Translations under genes and position numbers: made by a program
The notes under the pieces: generated by a model
Databases searched by the model: none
Seen by the model: only the letters and a program-made list of their open reading frames with translations
What the model was told of the DNA's origin: nothing
Shown here: positions 8,731 to 17,321 of the stretch, piece after piece
How positions within the stretch are numbered: the stretch's first letter is position 1
Layout: every line of letters starts with the position of its first letter
From: JBIYSM02 sp044759095
GTDB taxonomy: Bacteria > Bacillota > Bacilli > Brevibacillales > Brevibacillaceae
Length of the DNA: 64,000 bases
Assembly: GCF_044759095.2 (NCBI RefSeq)
Contig: NZ_JBIYSM020000010.1
Span: 30,799-94,798 of the forward strand
Direction: 5' to 3'

Positions 8731-8772
8731 CCCGCCCGGCGAAGCGTTAGCTAATGCCGGGTGGGTTTTCTT
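8731..8772 (+). terminator. Terminator after larB
   Basis: CCCGCCCGGC (8731-8740) pairs with GCCGGGTGGG (8756-8765) with one G-T pair, then TTTTCTT. A second hairpin at 8686-8713 (GAGCCAACC/GGTTGGCTC) has T residues only on the minus strand and could end the membrane-protein gene. Confidence 0.75.
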
Positions 8773-8778
8773 AAGTCG

Positions 8779-9165
8779 TTATTTGTTGTCGGCATTGCCG
8801 CGATTGTTGCCGCCATCGCCGCCGCCAAAAGCCATCGTACCCTTGATGGGAATAAACAGGTCGATAATCCCGATTACCAACGCGGCGAGCAGCGCGCCCA
8901 GAATGGTTGCTCGGAAGCCAGCAACGAGGAACTGCGTGAGCCAAATGACCACAGCACTGACCAGAAAGCCGACGATGCCGCGGTTGTAGGGAGAGATTCG
9001 ATCACCAAACATCAATTCGATCACCCAACCCAGCAAGGCAATGACCACGGCTGCAAGAATGGCAGGCCAGAAGCCGTTCACACTGAAGCCCGGTACCAAA
9101 AAGCCGACAAACATCAGGACTAAGGCAGCGACGACAAATCGAATCACATGGCGTAATATTGTCAT
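8779..9165 (-). CDS. Phage holin family 4 / YvlD-like membrane protein
   Basis: Small integral membrane protein of the Phage_holin_4_2 (YvlD-like) family; most chromosomal members are housekeeping envelope proteins of unknown role, not phage holins. The protein is 128 aa from ATG 9165 (AAAAGGAGG upstream). Four hydrophobic segments are visible: VIRFVVAALVLMFVGFLV, WPAILAAVVIALLGWVI, GIVGFLVSAVVIWLTQFLV and ILGALLAALVIGIIDLFI. The tail is Gly/Asn-rich (GGGDGGNNRGNADNK). It is the only minus-strand gene between zapA and mutS2, and ends head-on against larB. Confidence 0.82.
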   Translation of the reverse strand: MTILRHVIRFVVAALVLMFVGFLVPGFSVNGFWPAILAAVVIALLGWVIELMFGDRISPYNRGIVGFLVSAVVIWLTQFLVAGFRATILGALLAALVIGIIDLFIPIKGTMAFGGGDGGNNRGNADNK

Positions 9166-9312
9166 GGAAATCCTCCTTTTGGTATCAATGTGTTCATTTT
9201 CAGTGTGTCTTATCCGCACGGGAAGTATGCTGATTGATGACATGTAAAATTATTCTTCACCGGTTGCGGCATGTTATAATAACAGGAATGACGTTTTATT
9301 CTGGAGGGTATT

Positions 9313-11667
9313 GTGGAACAACGGGTGCTGAAGACCTTGGAGTATGACAAAATCGTCTCCCTTTTGGTGGAGAAGGCCGCGTCGACATTCGGAAAAGAAA
9401 AGGCAGGGAACCTTTTTCCCTTTACAAACATAGACGAGGTACGCATTGCCCAGCAGGCGACGTTTGAAGGAGCGACGGTGCTGCGGTTGAAAGGCAGTGT
9501 TCCGCTTGGCGGCATTCGCGACATCCGCGGTCCGATTCAGCGGGCCCGATTGGGATCGATGCTGTCACCCATGGAACTGTTGGACATTGCCAGTACCGTA
9601 TTTGCCGGTCGTCGCCTGCGCACGTTTTTGTTGGACGTGTGTGAAGATCAGGAACTTCCGCTGCTTCGCTTTCAGGCGGAGCGGATCGAAGGACTGCGCG
9701 ATCTGGAGACGGAAATCAAACGCTGCGTGGACGAAAACGGAGACATACTGGACGGGGCCAGCATGGAGCTGCGTCAGGTTCGCCAGGAGATCCGTCAGCT
9801 GGAAGCCCGCATTCGCGAAAAGCTGGATCAAATGACTCGCTCTTCCTCGTATCAAAAGATGCTGATGGAAAATATCGTCACGATCCGCGGTGATCGCTTT
9901 GTGATTCCCGTGAAGCAAGAGTACCGTCACGTGTTTGGCGGAATCGTACACGACCAGTCTGCCTCGGGGGCGACGCTGTTCATTGAGCCAGAAGTAATCG
10001 TCTCCCTGAACAACAAGCTTCGAGAGCTTCGTCTGCGCGAGGAGAGGGAAGTGGAACGCATCCTCTACGATTTGACCGAGAAGGTTTCGGTTCACGTCGA
10101 CGAGCTGAAGGAAAACATCGACGCGCTGGCGGAGCTGGACTTTCTATTTGCAAAGGCACAGCTTGCCTACAGCATGAAGGCAGTTGCGCCCAAACTGAAT
10201 GATCGCGGGTACATTCGCCTGAAAAAAGCCCGTCATCCGCTGATTGCACATGAGGTGGTGGTTCCGATAGACGTGGAACTCGGCGGAAGCTACCGGGCGA
10301 TCGTGGTTACCGGTCCCAACACCGGCGGGAAGACCGTCTCGTTGAAAACGATTGGATTGCTTTCCCTGATGGCGATGTCCGGGCTGCAGATTCCGGCGGA
10401 AGAGGACAGCGAGATGACCGTGTTCTCCTCCGTTTTCGCCGACATTGGCGACGAGCAGTCCATCGAGCAGAGTTTGTCAACTTTTTCCAGTCATCTGACC
10501 AACATCATTCACATTTTGGAGGAAATGGACGAGCGCAGTCTCGTGCTGTTCGACGAGCTGGGGGCGGGAACCGACCCTACGGAAGGGGCGGCGCTGGCGA
10601 TGTCGATCATCGATCATGTGGTTCAGCGGGGGGCCCGACTGGTGGCCACCACTCACTACAGCGAATTGAAAGCCTACGCGTACGACCGTCCGGAAGTGAT
10701 CAACGCCAGCGTCGAATTCGACGTGGAGACGCTGCGGCCTACCTATCGCCTGCTGATTGGCGTACCGGGGCGTTCCAATGCCTTTGCCATCGCGAAGCGT
10801 CTGGGACTGCCGGCGGCTATCATTGAAACTGCCCGCGGCTCCATCAGCGAGGAGGACAATCAGGTGGAGAGCATGATTGCCTCGCTGGAGAGAAATCGCA
10901 AGACGGCGGAGCTGGAACGGCAGACAGCGGAAGCGCTGCGAAAAGAAGCGGAAGAACTGCGCCGCCAGCTGGAGGAAGAACGCGCCCGTTTCGCGGAAGA
11001 AAAGAACCGACTGCTGGAAAAGGCGGAGGAAGAGGCGCGTATCGCCGTGCAGCTGGCCAAGGAAGAGGCTGATGCGATTATCCGCGAGCTGCGCGAGATG
11101 ATGGCAGAGGGTGTGGAAATGAAGGAACACCGCCTGATCGACGCGAAGAAGCGGCTCAACAGCGCCGTGCTGGAGCTGGAGAAGGAAAAGGTGAAAAAGC
11201 CGGCCAAGGCAGTCCGCGCCACGCAGGTAAAAGTGGGCGACGAAGTGCTGGTGACCAGCTTCGGGCAAAAGGGAACGGTGCTGGAAAAGGTTTCGGACAA
11301 CGAGTTCCTGGTGCAAATCGGCATTCTGAAGATGAAAGTAAAACGGGACGACATGAACGTGTTGAAACAGGCGAACAAACAGCCTGAGGTGAGCTACACT
11401 TCGGTCAATCGAAGCCGGAATACCGTGAAAATGGAGCTCGACCTGCGGGGGTACAACGTGGAAGACGGGATTCGGGAGATTGACCAGTTCCTTGATGAAG
11501 CGCTGCTGGCCGGCCTCCACTCCGTCTCCATCATTCACGGCCACGGTACCGGCGTGCTGCGCAAAGGCGTTCACGAGTACCTGCGCCATCACCGCAATGT
11601 AAAGTCCTTTCGCCTGGGAGGCCAGGGAGAGGGCGGTGTCGGCGCCACCATCGTTGAATTGAAATAA
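9313..11667 (+). CDS. mutS2: MutS2, DNA/ribosome-associated ATPase with Smr domain
   Basis: MutS-family ATPase without mismatch-recognition domain; known homologues suppress recombination and rescue collided ribosomes. The 784 aa start at GTG 9313 (GGAGGG upstream). Order: core/lever domain to about 290, ATPase with Walker A GPNTGGKTVSLK near residue 334 and Walker B LVLFDELGAGTDPTEGAA near 410, a long charged coiled coil (about 515-635), a KOW-like segment (VKVGDEVLVTSFGQKGTVL), and the C-terminal Smr domain with LDLRGYNVEDG and HGHGTGVLRKGV. A -10-like TATAAT lies at 9275-9280 without a clear -35. In Bacillus it follows cvpA-polX; those are absent here. Confidence 0.96.
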   Translation: MEQRVLKTLEYDKIVSLLVEKAASTFGKEKAGNLFPFTNIDEVRIAQQATFEGATVLRLKGSVPLGGIRDIRGPIQRARLGSMLSPMELLDIASTVFAGRRLRTFLLDVCEDQELPLLRFQAERIEGLRDLETEIKRCVDENGDILDGASMELRQVRQEIRQLEARIREKLDQMTRSSSYQKMLMENIVTIRGDRFVIPVKQEYRHVFGGIVHDQSASGATLFIEPEVIVSLNNKLRELRLREEREVERILYDLTEKVSVHVDELKENIDALAELDFLFAKAQLAYSMKAVAPKLNDRGYIRLKKARHPLIAHEVVVPIDVELGGSYRAIVVTGPNTGGKTVSLKTIGLLSLMAMSGLQIPAEEDSEMTVFSSVFADIGDEQSIEQSLSTFSSHLTNIIHILEEMDERSLVLFDELGAGTDPTEGAALAMSIIDHVVQRGARLVATTHYSELKAYAYDRPEVINASVEFDVETLRPTYRLLIGVPGRSNAFAIAKRLGLPAAIIETARGSISEEDNQVESMIASLERNRKTAELERQTAEALRKEAEELRRQLEEERARFAEEKNRLLEKAEEEARIAVQLAKEEADAIIRELREMMAEGVEMKEHRLIDAKKRLNSAVLELEKEKVKKPAKAVRATQVKVGDEVLVTSFGQKGTVLEKVSDNEFLVQIGILKMKVKRDDMNVLKQANKQPEVSYTSVNRSRNTVKMELDLRGYNVEDGIREIDQFLDEALLAGLHSVSIIHGHGTGVLRKGVHEYLRHHRNVKSFRLGGQGEGGVGATIVELK

Positions 11668-11701
11668 AAAAGGCGGTACTAGACCGGGGGGATCGTGCCC
11701 A

Positions 11702-12112
11702 ATGAAAACCTTGCTTGGCAATCCGTACTTTTCAACAGCTGCCTATTTTACCGTGACGGGTCTGGCCATGATCGTGTTCCTCAGCCTGTTTGAACTGGTG
11801 ACGCGCTATCGCGTCTGGCATGAGCTGAAGCGGGGAAACCTCGCTGTCGCAATGGCGACCGGGGGAAAAATATTCGGCATTGCCAACATCTTTCGCTTTT
11901 CCATCAGCCAGAATGACTCAATCGGCCAGGCGCTGATCTGGGGAACATTTGGCTTTCTTCTGCTGCTCGTCAGCTACTTCATCTTCGAGTTTATGACCCC
12001 GAGTTACAAGGTCGACGAGGAGATCGCCCGCGACAACCGTGCCATCGGCTTTACCGCAATGGTGATTTCCGTCGGTTTTTCCTACGTGATCGGAGCCAGT
12101 TTGTCCCGCTGA
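11702..12112 (+). CDS. YshE-like DUF350 membrane protein
   Basis: Membrane protein of the DUF350 family, unknown function. The 136 aa have about four transmembrane stretches: YFTVTGLAMIVFLSLFELV, a shorter region with LAVAMATGGKIFGIANIF, LIWGTFGFLLLLVSYFIFEFM and IGFTAMVISVGFSYVIGASL. It directly follows mutS2 (34 nt), the position of yshE in Bacillus subtilis, where lcfA comes next. Here lcfA is about 45 kb away, so this gene marks the left edge of the inserted region. Ribosome site GGGGGGA. Confidence 0.82.
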   Translation: MKTLLGNPYFSTAAYFTVTGLAMIVFLSLFELVTRYRVWHELKRGNLAVAMATGGKIFGIANIFRFSISQNDSIGQALIWGTFGFLLLLVSYFIFEFMTPSYKVDEEIARDNRAIGFTAMVISVGFSYVIGASLSR

Positions 12113-12150
12113 CAGACGGCAGCAGGCACACAGGATGGGAGGAACATCGG

Positions 12151-12456
12151 ATGGAACAGTCGGTAGGCATTGAAGTGACCGTGGTTCGCGGTGGGAAGCG
12201 GGAGCAGGTGACCTTGCGCCACGGTGAAAACTTGCTGATGGCCTTGGTGCAGGCAGGGCTGCCGATCGAGTTTTTTTGCACCACAGGGAAATGTGCGACC
12301 TGCCGCTTGCAGATGACGATACCCGATGGTTCAGCCGCACCCGCGAGCGAGACGGAGCGCTACCGGTTGGGAGAAACGGCAATCGGTGATGGCTTCAGGT
12401 TAAGCTGTCAGGTGTACGTGACCGGACCACTCACGGTTTATTTGCCGGAAAGTTGA
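12151..12456 (+). CDS. 2Fe-2S plant-type ferredoxin
   Basis: Small soluble electron carrier with a plant-type [2Fe-2S] cluster. The 101 aa hold the four ligands in the family spacing: Cys43-x4-Cys48-x2-Cys51 (FFCTTGKCATCRL) and Cys86 (RLSCQV). The beta-grasp fold is suggested by alternating strands before the cluster. It has a strong site, GGGAGG, 8 nt before the ATG, and follows the DUF350 gene by 38 nt, so they may be cotranscribed. No partner reductase or oxygenase is next to it, so its redox partner is unknown. Confidence 0.88.
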   Translation: MEQSVGIEVTVVRGGKREQVTLRHGENLLMALVQAGLPIEFFCTTGKCATCRLQMTIPDGSAAPASETERYRLGETAIGDGFRLSCQVYVTGPLTVYLPES

Positions 12457-12489
12457 TGCCAAAGAGATGTATGGCAAGTGAATCCATCG

Positions 12490-12518
12490 TTGAAGCTTTG
12501 GGGATTGGGGAGTATAAT
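12490..12518 (+). promoter_or_regulatory. Sigma-A promoter before the micro-ORF and sugar dehydrogenase
   Basis: TTGAAG (12490-12495), 17-bp spacer, TATAAT (12513-12518). It stands 47 bp before the TTG of the 25-aa ORF and about 150 bp before the dehydrogenase. Confidence 0.75.
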
Positions 12519-12564
12519 TAGGCTTTGGCAGACCGTTGCCGATTTTACCTGAGGAGGCAGTTCC

Positions 12565-12642
12565 TTGGAGACACTGTACAAGGTCCTCATCGTTTTCTGC
12601 GTATTGTTTATCGCAGCAGGGATCATCTACCTGACGTATTAA
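12565..12642 (+). CDS. 25-aa single-pass membrane micro-protein
   Basis: Unrecognised very small ORF: TTG at 12565, preceded at 7 nt by GAGGAGG, ending TAA at 12642. The product is METLYKVLIVFCVLFIAAG followed by IIYLTY: one hydrophobic helix with a short charged N-terminus. It lies between a good promoter and the sugar dehydrogenase gene (24 nt downstream), so it is likely translated as the first gene of that transcript. A leader-peptide role is possible, but no attenuator hairpin is seen before the dehydrogenase. Confidence 0.6.
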   Translation: METLYKVLIVFCVLFIAAGIIYLTY

Positions 12643-12666
12643 AGAGAAAGTGAAAGAGGAGATAAT

Positions 12667-13965
12667 ATGACTCAGCCTATACGCGTAGCTGTTGTGGGAT
12701 TGGGGTTTGTGGGATTGCCGTTGGCGCTGACGTACGCCATGAAAGGAGCCAAGGTAGTCGGAGTGGACGCATTGCCTCGCGTCGTGGAAGAGATTAACGC
12801 GGGACACTCCCACCACCTGGAGTCTTATAAAGGAAAAACGCTCCCCGAGATTTTGCGGGAGCAAATCGCAGCCGGCCGTTTCCATGCAACGACCTCCTAT
12901 GAGGAGGCCGCGAATGTGGTCGACAACTGGATCGTAACCGTCGGATTGCCCGTCCATAACGGCGATCCGGATCTGCGGCCGCTGAAAAACTGCGCGCAGA
13001 CCCTGGGGCGCGTGCTGAAAAAAGGGGACACCGTCATGATCCGCAGTACGGTTGTTCCGGGGACCACTCAGGAAGTGATCCAGCCCATTCTGGAAGAAAC
13101 AAGCGGTCTGGTCGCAGGTCAGGACTTCTATCTGACCTACTGCTCCGAGCGCATTGCCGAAGGCCGCGCTTTTGAAGAGTTCATTCACATGCCGCTGGTG
13201 TTGGGCGGAATCAATCCCGAGAGCGCAGCCAAAGGGAAAGAACTGCTATCCTTTATCAGCGAGACCGAGATCACCGTCTCGGACATCCGTGTGATCGAAA
13301 CGGCGAAAGTGATTGAAAACATCCAGCGCGACGTGAACATCGCGATGGTCCAGGAGTTCGCCCGCTTCGCCGAGGCGTTTGGAATCGACACGTTTGAACT
13401 GATCAAAGTGGCCAATACCCATACGCGGGTGAACCTGCTTACGCCGGGGCCGGGTGTCGGCGGCTTCTGCCTGCCGAACGCCCTGTACTACCTGCAGCCG
13501 AAAGCAAACGAACTGGGTGTCTCGCTTCAACTGCTGCAGATGGCCCGCCGGATTAATGACAACGTCCCGGCTGTGCTCATCAGCATGCTGGAAGCGGCCC
13601 TCAAAGAGAACGGCAAAAGCCTGGCAGGCAGCCGCGTCGCTGTTCTCGGACTGGCGATGAAGGACTTCTCCAACGATGACCGCGTCAGCCCTGTACACGA
13701 CCTGATTAAGCTTCTTCATTCGAAAGGCGTGGAGGTGCGTTCGTACGACCCGGCTGTGCCGAGCGAGTACGACCATAAGGCAGATACGCTGGAAGAAGCG
13801 GTTCGCGGAGCCGATGCGCTCTTCCTCACCGCCGTGCAGCAGGAATTTGCCGATACGGATTGGCTGGAAGTTGCCGCTCTGATGGGCAAATCGCCGATCC
13901 TGTTCGATACAAAAAACCGCATTCCGCGCGATGTGGATGCGAAAGTGAAAGTGATACGCGTATAA
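12667..13965 (+). CDS. Nucleotide-sugar dehydrogenase (UDP-hexose/HexNAc to uronate)
   Basis: NAD-dependent four-electron oxidation of a UDP-sugar to the UDP-uronate. The 432 aa have the N-terminal Rossmann site VAVVGLGFVGLPLA (residues 8-21), the signature STVVPGTTQE, the central helix, the active-site cysteine Cys268 in GVGGFCLPNALYY, and a C-terminal UDP-binding domain (VLGLAMKDFSNDDRVSPVHDL). Similar enzymes oxidise UDP-glucose, UDP-GlcNAc or UDP-ManNAc; the substrate cannot be read by eye. A second, divergent dehydrogenase lies at 25747. The strong terminator after it isolates this unit from the glycosyltransferases. Ribosome site GAGGAGA. Confidence 0.9.
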   Translation: MTQPIRVAVVGLGFVGLPLALTYAMKGAKVVGVDALPRVVEEINAGHSHHLESYKGKTLPEILREQIAAGRFHATTSYEEAANVVDNWIVTVGLPVHNGDPDLRPLKNCAQTLGRVLKKGDTVMIRSTVVPGTTQEVIQPILEETSGLVAGQDFYLTYCSERIAEGRAFEEFIHMPLVLGGINPESAAKGKELLSFISETEITVSDIRVIETAKVIENIQRDVNIAMVQEFARFAEAFGIDTFELIKVANTHTRVNLLTPGPGVGGFCLPNALYYLQPKANELGVSLQLLQMARRINDNVPAVLISMLEAALKENGKSLAGSRVAVLGLAMKDFSNDDRVSPVHDLIKLLHSKGVEVRSYDPAVPSEYDHKADTLEEAVRGADALFLTAVQQEFADTDWLEVAALMGKSPILFDTKNRIPRDVDAKVKVIRV

Positions 13966-13972
13966 CCAAACG

Positions 13973-14001
13973 ACAAAAGGCACCTGTAGGGTGCCTTTTG
14001 T
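13973..14001 (+). terminator. Terminator after the sugar dehydrogenase
   Basis: AAAAGGCACC and GGGTGCCTTTT form the stem around TGTA. A-rich 5' and T-rich 3' flanks make it potentially bidirectional with the convergent gene at 14031. Confidence 0.88.
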
Positions 14002-14030
14002 TGTCGGGAAGCCACTGCTGTTGAAGCATT

Positions 14031-14885
14031 TTATTCTGCGATCGAGGTATTCAAAAGACTGGCAGATGAATCCCGAGTTGACCGGACAGAAGCTGAAACA
14101 TCCTGGCGTGGGAATGAACTCTGAGTAATCAAACGGCGGGCAGGATCGTGTAACGTCCGTCTTATGGGATGAGCGAAATAAACATACGGATCCTTCTTTG
14201 CACGTCTGGCTTCTGGTAGGGTCAATGGTCTGCTCAAACGGACGTATCTTCTGCTGCGATGCGGATAGGTGCGCATTCTGCCTTTTCTTCGAGCAGCCAG
14301 TGTCACATAAAGGATTTCTTCCAGGGCAAATACCTTCGTTGATTTCAACAGTCGCTCCAATCTAATCCGGTTCAGATTGCGCAGCATTTTTCGAACAATA
14401 CCCTGGCGGTACACCTGCATGGCGTTCAGTGTACCGTAAAAATAGCTCGAGCGGAAAAAAGGTTTCCAGGATTTCCACTCTTTCCACATGCTTCGGCCAG
14501 GAAGCCAGTGTCGGGATGCTAGAGGTGTGCGATACGCTTTCAGGCGAAATCCCATACAGTCGTATCCGTTCATTACCTGATCGAGAAACTGCTCATATCC
14601 GGGCTTGACAAACATTAGATCGGAATCGAGATTTACCAAATAATCATAATGGATTCCTCTGGCTTCCAACCAACGCATGATATCATAAAAGAAACGCCCC
14701 AACCGTCCATATCGCAACGGACGGCTGTACGGACAAATTGGAATCCCTAATGTTTTGCCAAAATGTTTGTTTCTTCCACCGTTATATAGCACAACTATAC
14801 AGTTGGGGTTACATTTCTTAATATTTGCGATTTGATTGGCGAGAATCTTTTCATTCTGGTGGGCGAGAATCGCAAAGCAAATCAT
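14031..14885 (-). CDS. Putative GT-A glycosyltransferase with basic tail
   Basis: Likely cytoplasmic glycosyltransferase. The 284 aa open with ICFAILAHQNEKILANQI, reminiscent of core-2/I-branching (GT14-like) enzymes, and have an acidic triad in YLVNLDSDLMFVKPGY (about residues 80-95) that fits a metal-binding DxD. The C-terminal third is unusually Arg-rich (RRKGRMRTYPHRSRRYVRLSR). The family assignment is weak. It is the last gene of a minus-strand unit headed by the GT4 gene at 16260, and is 21 nt after a small basic protein gene. Ribosome site AAGGGGAG. Confidence 0.65.
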   Translation of the reverse strand: MICFAILAHQNEKILANQIANIKKCNPNCIVVLYNGGRNKHFGKTLGIPICPYSRPLRYGRLGRFFYDIMRWLEARGIHYDYLVNLDSDLMFVKPGYEQFLDQVMNGYDCMGFRLKAYRTPLASRHWLPGRSMWKEWKSWKPFFRSSYFYGTLNAMQVYRQGIVRKMLRNLNRIRLERLLKSTKVFALEEILYVTLAARRKGRMRTYPHRSRRYVRLSRPLTLPEARRAKKDPYVYFAHPIRRTLHDPARRLITQSSFPRQDVSASVRSTRDSSASLLNTSIAE

Positions 14886-14906
14886 TGGATTACTCCCCTT
14901 CTGTGC

Positions 14907-15128
14907 TTAATGATGTCTTTTTTCGATGAATGTTTGAAATTCATGATCAGGTATGGAGTAGTGGGGAGGCAATTGTTTGCGGATGGTGTTCCAAATATTC
15001 GGATTAACGGGGAGAGTAAAGGTTTGCAAAAGTGCTCTTTTTTTCCGGTTTACTCTACTCGTCTGTACCTTGTGGTTTCGGGCGGTAATAGGAATTCCCC
15101 CTTTCGTTTGTAACGTTGTGATAGACAT
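14907..15128 (-). CDS. Small basic protein, paralogue 1 of the HYSIPD pair
   Basis: Unrecognised small protein, up to 73 aa. The conserved part is NIWNTIRKQLPPHYSIPDHE, closely matching DTIRKRLPRHYSIPDSVF in the product of 23144-23416. That match argues that both are translated. The N-terminus is basic and overlaps the 3' end of the GT4 gene by 74 nt in another frame. The ATG at 15128 has no usable ribosome site; an AAAGGGGG lies 7 nt before an in-frame ATT at 15089, which would give about 60 aa, so the start is unresolved. Its stop is 21 nt before the next ATG. Confidence 0.55.
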   Translation of the reverse strand: MSITTLQTKGGIPITARNHKVQTSRVNRKKRALLQTFTLPVNPNIWNTIRKQLPPHYSIPDHEFQTFIEKRHH

Positions 15129-16260
15129 CTTCCAGGCGTTTCACCATATTTTCCACAGACCATTGTTCGATCGCCGTTTTCTGGCCGTTTTCAGCCAAAG
15201 AAGCGCGTAGGGATGTATTTTGCAAAAGTTGTTTTAGATTCTCATACATTGCATTGCTCTGTGCGACAGGTGAAAGAAGACCAGTAATGCCGTGCTTCAC
15301 CATTTCGGGAATTCCACCTGCAGAGGATACAACTACCGGCTTACCCGCCACCTGAGCTTCGATTACGGCATAGGGGAAAATGTCTTTTACACTGGCCAGA
15401 ACAAATATATCTGCACGCTGCAGCAATTGCGGGACGTCCTTCCGTGATCCCAAAAAACGGACATGATGATACAAGCGAAGCTTTTTGCATTGTTGCTTCA
15501 ACTTGTATCGTAATGGTCCATCGCCCACCAACCAGCATTCCCAATCGGATCGTACGCGCTTTAATTTCGCGAGTGCGTCCAGCAAATACTTGTGTCCTTT
15601 TTCACTGGACAGCCTTGCTGTGCAGATGAGTATTTTTTTTTCTCCCGGGGATTTTGTTACGGGTGCCGTGGTATCCAATCTGAACCGGGATACATCGATT
15701 CCGTTAGGGATCACTGTGATATGATCGGCCGGAACACGATGGTTACTGACAAGCTTGTTCTTTAACCACTGCGAAGGTGCGATTGTGAGGTTGCTGGATT
15801 TGGCACCGCATGATTTAAGCAGATTGATATACGGAATCCGCTCACTCCAATAACTGTGTAACGTTACGACCAACGGAACATGGGCGGGTTTTACTCTCCA
15901 GAGTGCTCTTCCGCTAATATTGTCCTGAGCGTGAATCACGTCGTATTTTTCCAATCCAAAGTAAGCTGCCGCCATCTCGTACGAATATCTTTCCAGTTCG
16001 TACTTCCTGATTATGCGATGAACCTTCAACCTTTTTTTCGCATACAGTGACATCAATTTGCGCCTGATTGGGTTTCGAACCTTTGCCTTGATCAGGTACC
16101 GTCCGTTCGTCGGCATGTAATACTGACGCCATCCGGGTTTGTGGACGAGGATGTCTACCTCATGTCCCAGCCGCTTCAATTCCTGGTAAAGAATTTTCAT
16201 ATACGTCGCCACGCCTCCAATGTACGGCATACTGGTATATCCGGCCAGCAAGATTCTCAT
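15055..16260 (-). CDS. GT4-type glycosyltransferase, paralogue A
   Basis: Retaining GT-B glycosyltransferase (GT4). The 401 aa from ATG 16260 show the N-terminal RILLAGYTSMPYIGGVATYM, a central TVIPNGIDVSRF, the donor-site region ICTARLSSEKGHKYLLDAL, and the EX7E-like segment DIFPYAVIEAQVAGKPVV. It is extensively similar over its whole length to the product of 20829-22064, so the two are recent duplicates. It heads a minus-strand unit with the small basic protein and the 14031 gene. A sigma-K-like promoter lies 54 bp upstream. Acceptor and donor sugars are unknown. Confidence 0.9.
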   Translation of the reverse strand: MRILLAGYTSMPYIGGVATYMKILYQELKRLGHEVDILVHKPGWRQYYMPTNGRYLIKAKVRNPIRRKLMSLYAKKRLKVHRIIRKYELERYSYEMAAAYFGLEKYDVIHAQDNISGRALWRVKPAHVPLVVTLHSYWSERIPYINLLKSCGAKSSNLTIAPSQWLKNKLVSNHRVPADHITVIPNGIDVSRFRLDTTAPVTKSPGEKKILICTARLSSEKGHKYLLDALAKLKRVRSDWECWLVGDGPLRYKLKQQCKKLRLYHHVRFLGSRKDVPQLLQRADIFVLASVKDIFPYAVIEAQVAGKPVVVSSAGGIPEMVKHGITGLLSPVAQSNAMYENLKQLLQNTSLRASLAENGQKTAIEQWSVENMVKRLEDVYHNVTNERGNSYYRPKPQGTDE

Positions 16261-16309
16261 CTCTTGTCCATTCCCTTCTAAATGAACAAAGTCTGTAAGC
16301 ATTACTTTA

Positions 16310-16335
16310 TATCTATGTTTCAGCCATGTAAGCGT
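16310..16335 (-). promoter_or_regulatory. Sigma-K-like promoter for the GT4 unit (minus strand)
   Basis: On the minus strand TGTCCATACG carries the -35-type ACG (16335-16333). After 15 bp comes CATAGATATA (CATA at 16317-16314). The same arrangement recurs at 22114-22135 and 23458-23479. Confidence 0.6.
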
Positions 16336-16523
16336 ATGGACAGTTGTACGAATAAATTGAAAAAATAGGCTTGTAAAGAATATCGCTTCTTACAGTTCAT
16401 GAAAAAATTTACCGAATTTGGTAGTAACAGATATGGGTTGGACCAAAAAAGGCATTTGATGTGAAGCATTAGGAAGTACTCGTACATACCCTAAATGGAA
16501 GCATCTAAGAAAAGGGTGATTTT

Positions 16524-17321
16524 ATGAACAAGAGCAGCGAGGATTGGAAGAAATGTGAGTCAATGCTGAGGATGTTGGTGAAGGTGCAACATTTCTCGGA
16601 AAATCATGAAAAAAATTTGGTTAATTCTGCTAGGAAGGGAGAAGTTGTGACTATTTACAGCAAGCTTGGTCCCATCATTCTTTCATCCATGGACTTAATC
16701 ACCGATTTGAAAGTTGCGTTAGACATTTTTCAAAGCAACGATTACCTTACGAATTTTGTTGATGCATGCGTCGTTGACATTGGTGCTCACAAAGGTTATT
16801 TCGGAATGTATGCTTTTCTCAATGGCGCATCGTCTGTTGTTTCATATGAACCTGAGAATGAAAATTACAAAGTTTTATCGCAGGTCAATCAGCATTTTTT
16901 ACAGAACGAGACACGAATCTGGAAAATATTCAATAAAGGCGTCATTGACCAGGAGAAGAAACAATCTTTCTATGTTTACGATCAATCGTGGTCCCACTCT
17001 ATATTGAAGAGACAGGACAAAACACTTGTTTCAAAAATAAAGGTGCAGATGACATCCATGGAAAACGTCATAAATGAAATCATTTCTTTGAATCGACAGG
17101 AAAAAAAACGAGTCATCGTCAAAATTGATGCAGAGGGCAGTGAATGTCAAATCGTTTTCAATACCCCGAGCTGCTGTTGGGAACATATTGATGAGTTATT
17201 TATCGAATACCATCGATATGCCCTTTGCACGAGAGATGCGTTAGCCGAACAAGTCATGCAGCTGGGATTTCAATTGCACAATATCAATCACAACTTGTTT
17301 CATTTTATACGCGTTTCCTAA
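16524..17321 (+). CDS. FkbM-family methyltransferase
   Basis: SAM-dependent methyltransferase of the FkbM type, often O-methylating sugars of glycans. The 265 aa contain the SAM motif VVDIGAHKGYFGMYAFLNGA (about 87-106), an acidic SYEPENENYKVL after strand 2, and the family's VIVKIDAEGSECQIVF near residue 195. It starts at ATG 16524 behind AAAAGGGTG. Its 3' end overlaps by 17 nt a possible minus-strand remnant. It faces away from the GT4 unit, so the 263-bp space between may hold two divergent promoters; only the minus-strand one is convincing. Methylation of the glycan made by this island is inferred. Confidence 0.85.
   Translation: MNKSSEDWKKCESMLRMLVKVQHFSENHEKNLVNSARKGEVVTIYSKLGPIILSSMDLITDLKVALDIFQSNDYLTNFVDACVVDIGAHKGYFGMYAFLNGASSVVSYEPENENYKVLSQVNQHFLQNETRIWKIFNKGVIDQEKKQSFYVYDQSWSHSILKRQDKTLVSKIKVQMTSMENVINEIISLNRQEKKRVIVKIDAEGSECQIVFNTPSCCWEHIDELFIEYHRYALCTRDALAEQVMQLGFQLHNINHNLFHFIRVS

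Noticed and set aside
8779..9165. Holin-family match as evidence for a prophage
   Set aside because: No other phage gene is nearby, and chromosomal YvlD-like proteins of this family are common in Bacilli.
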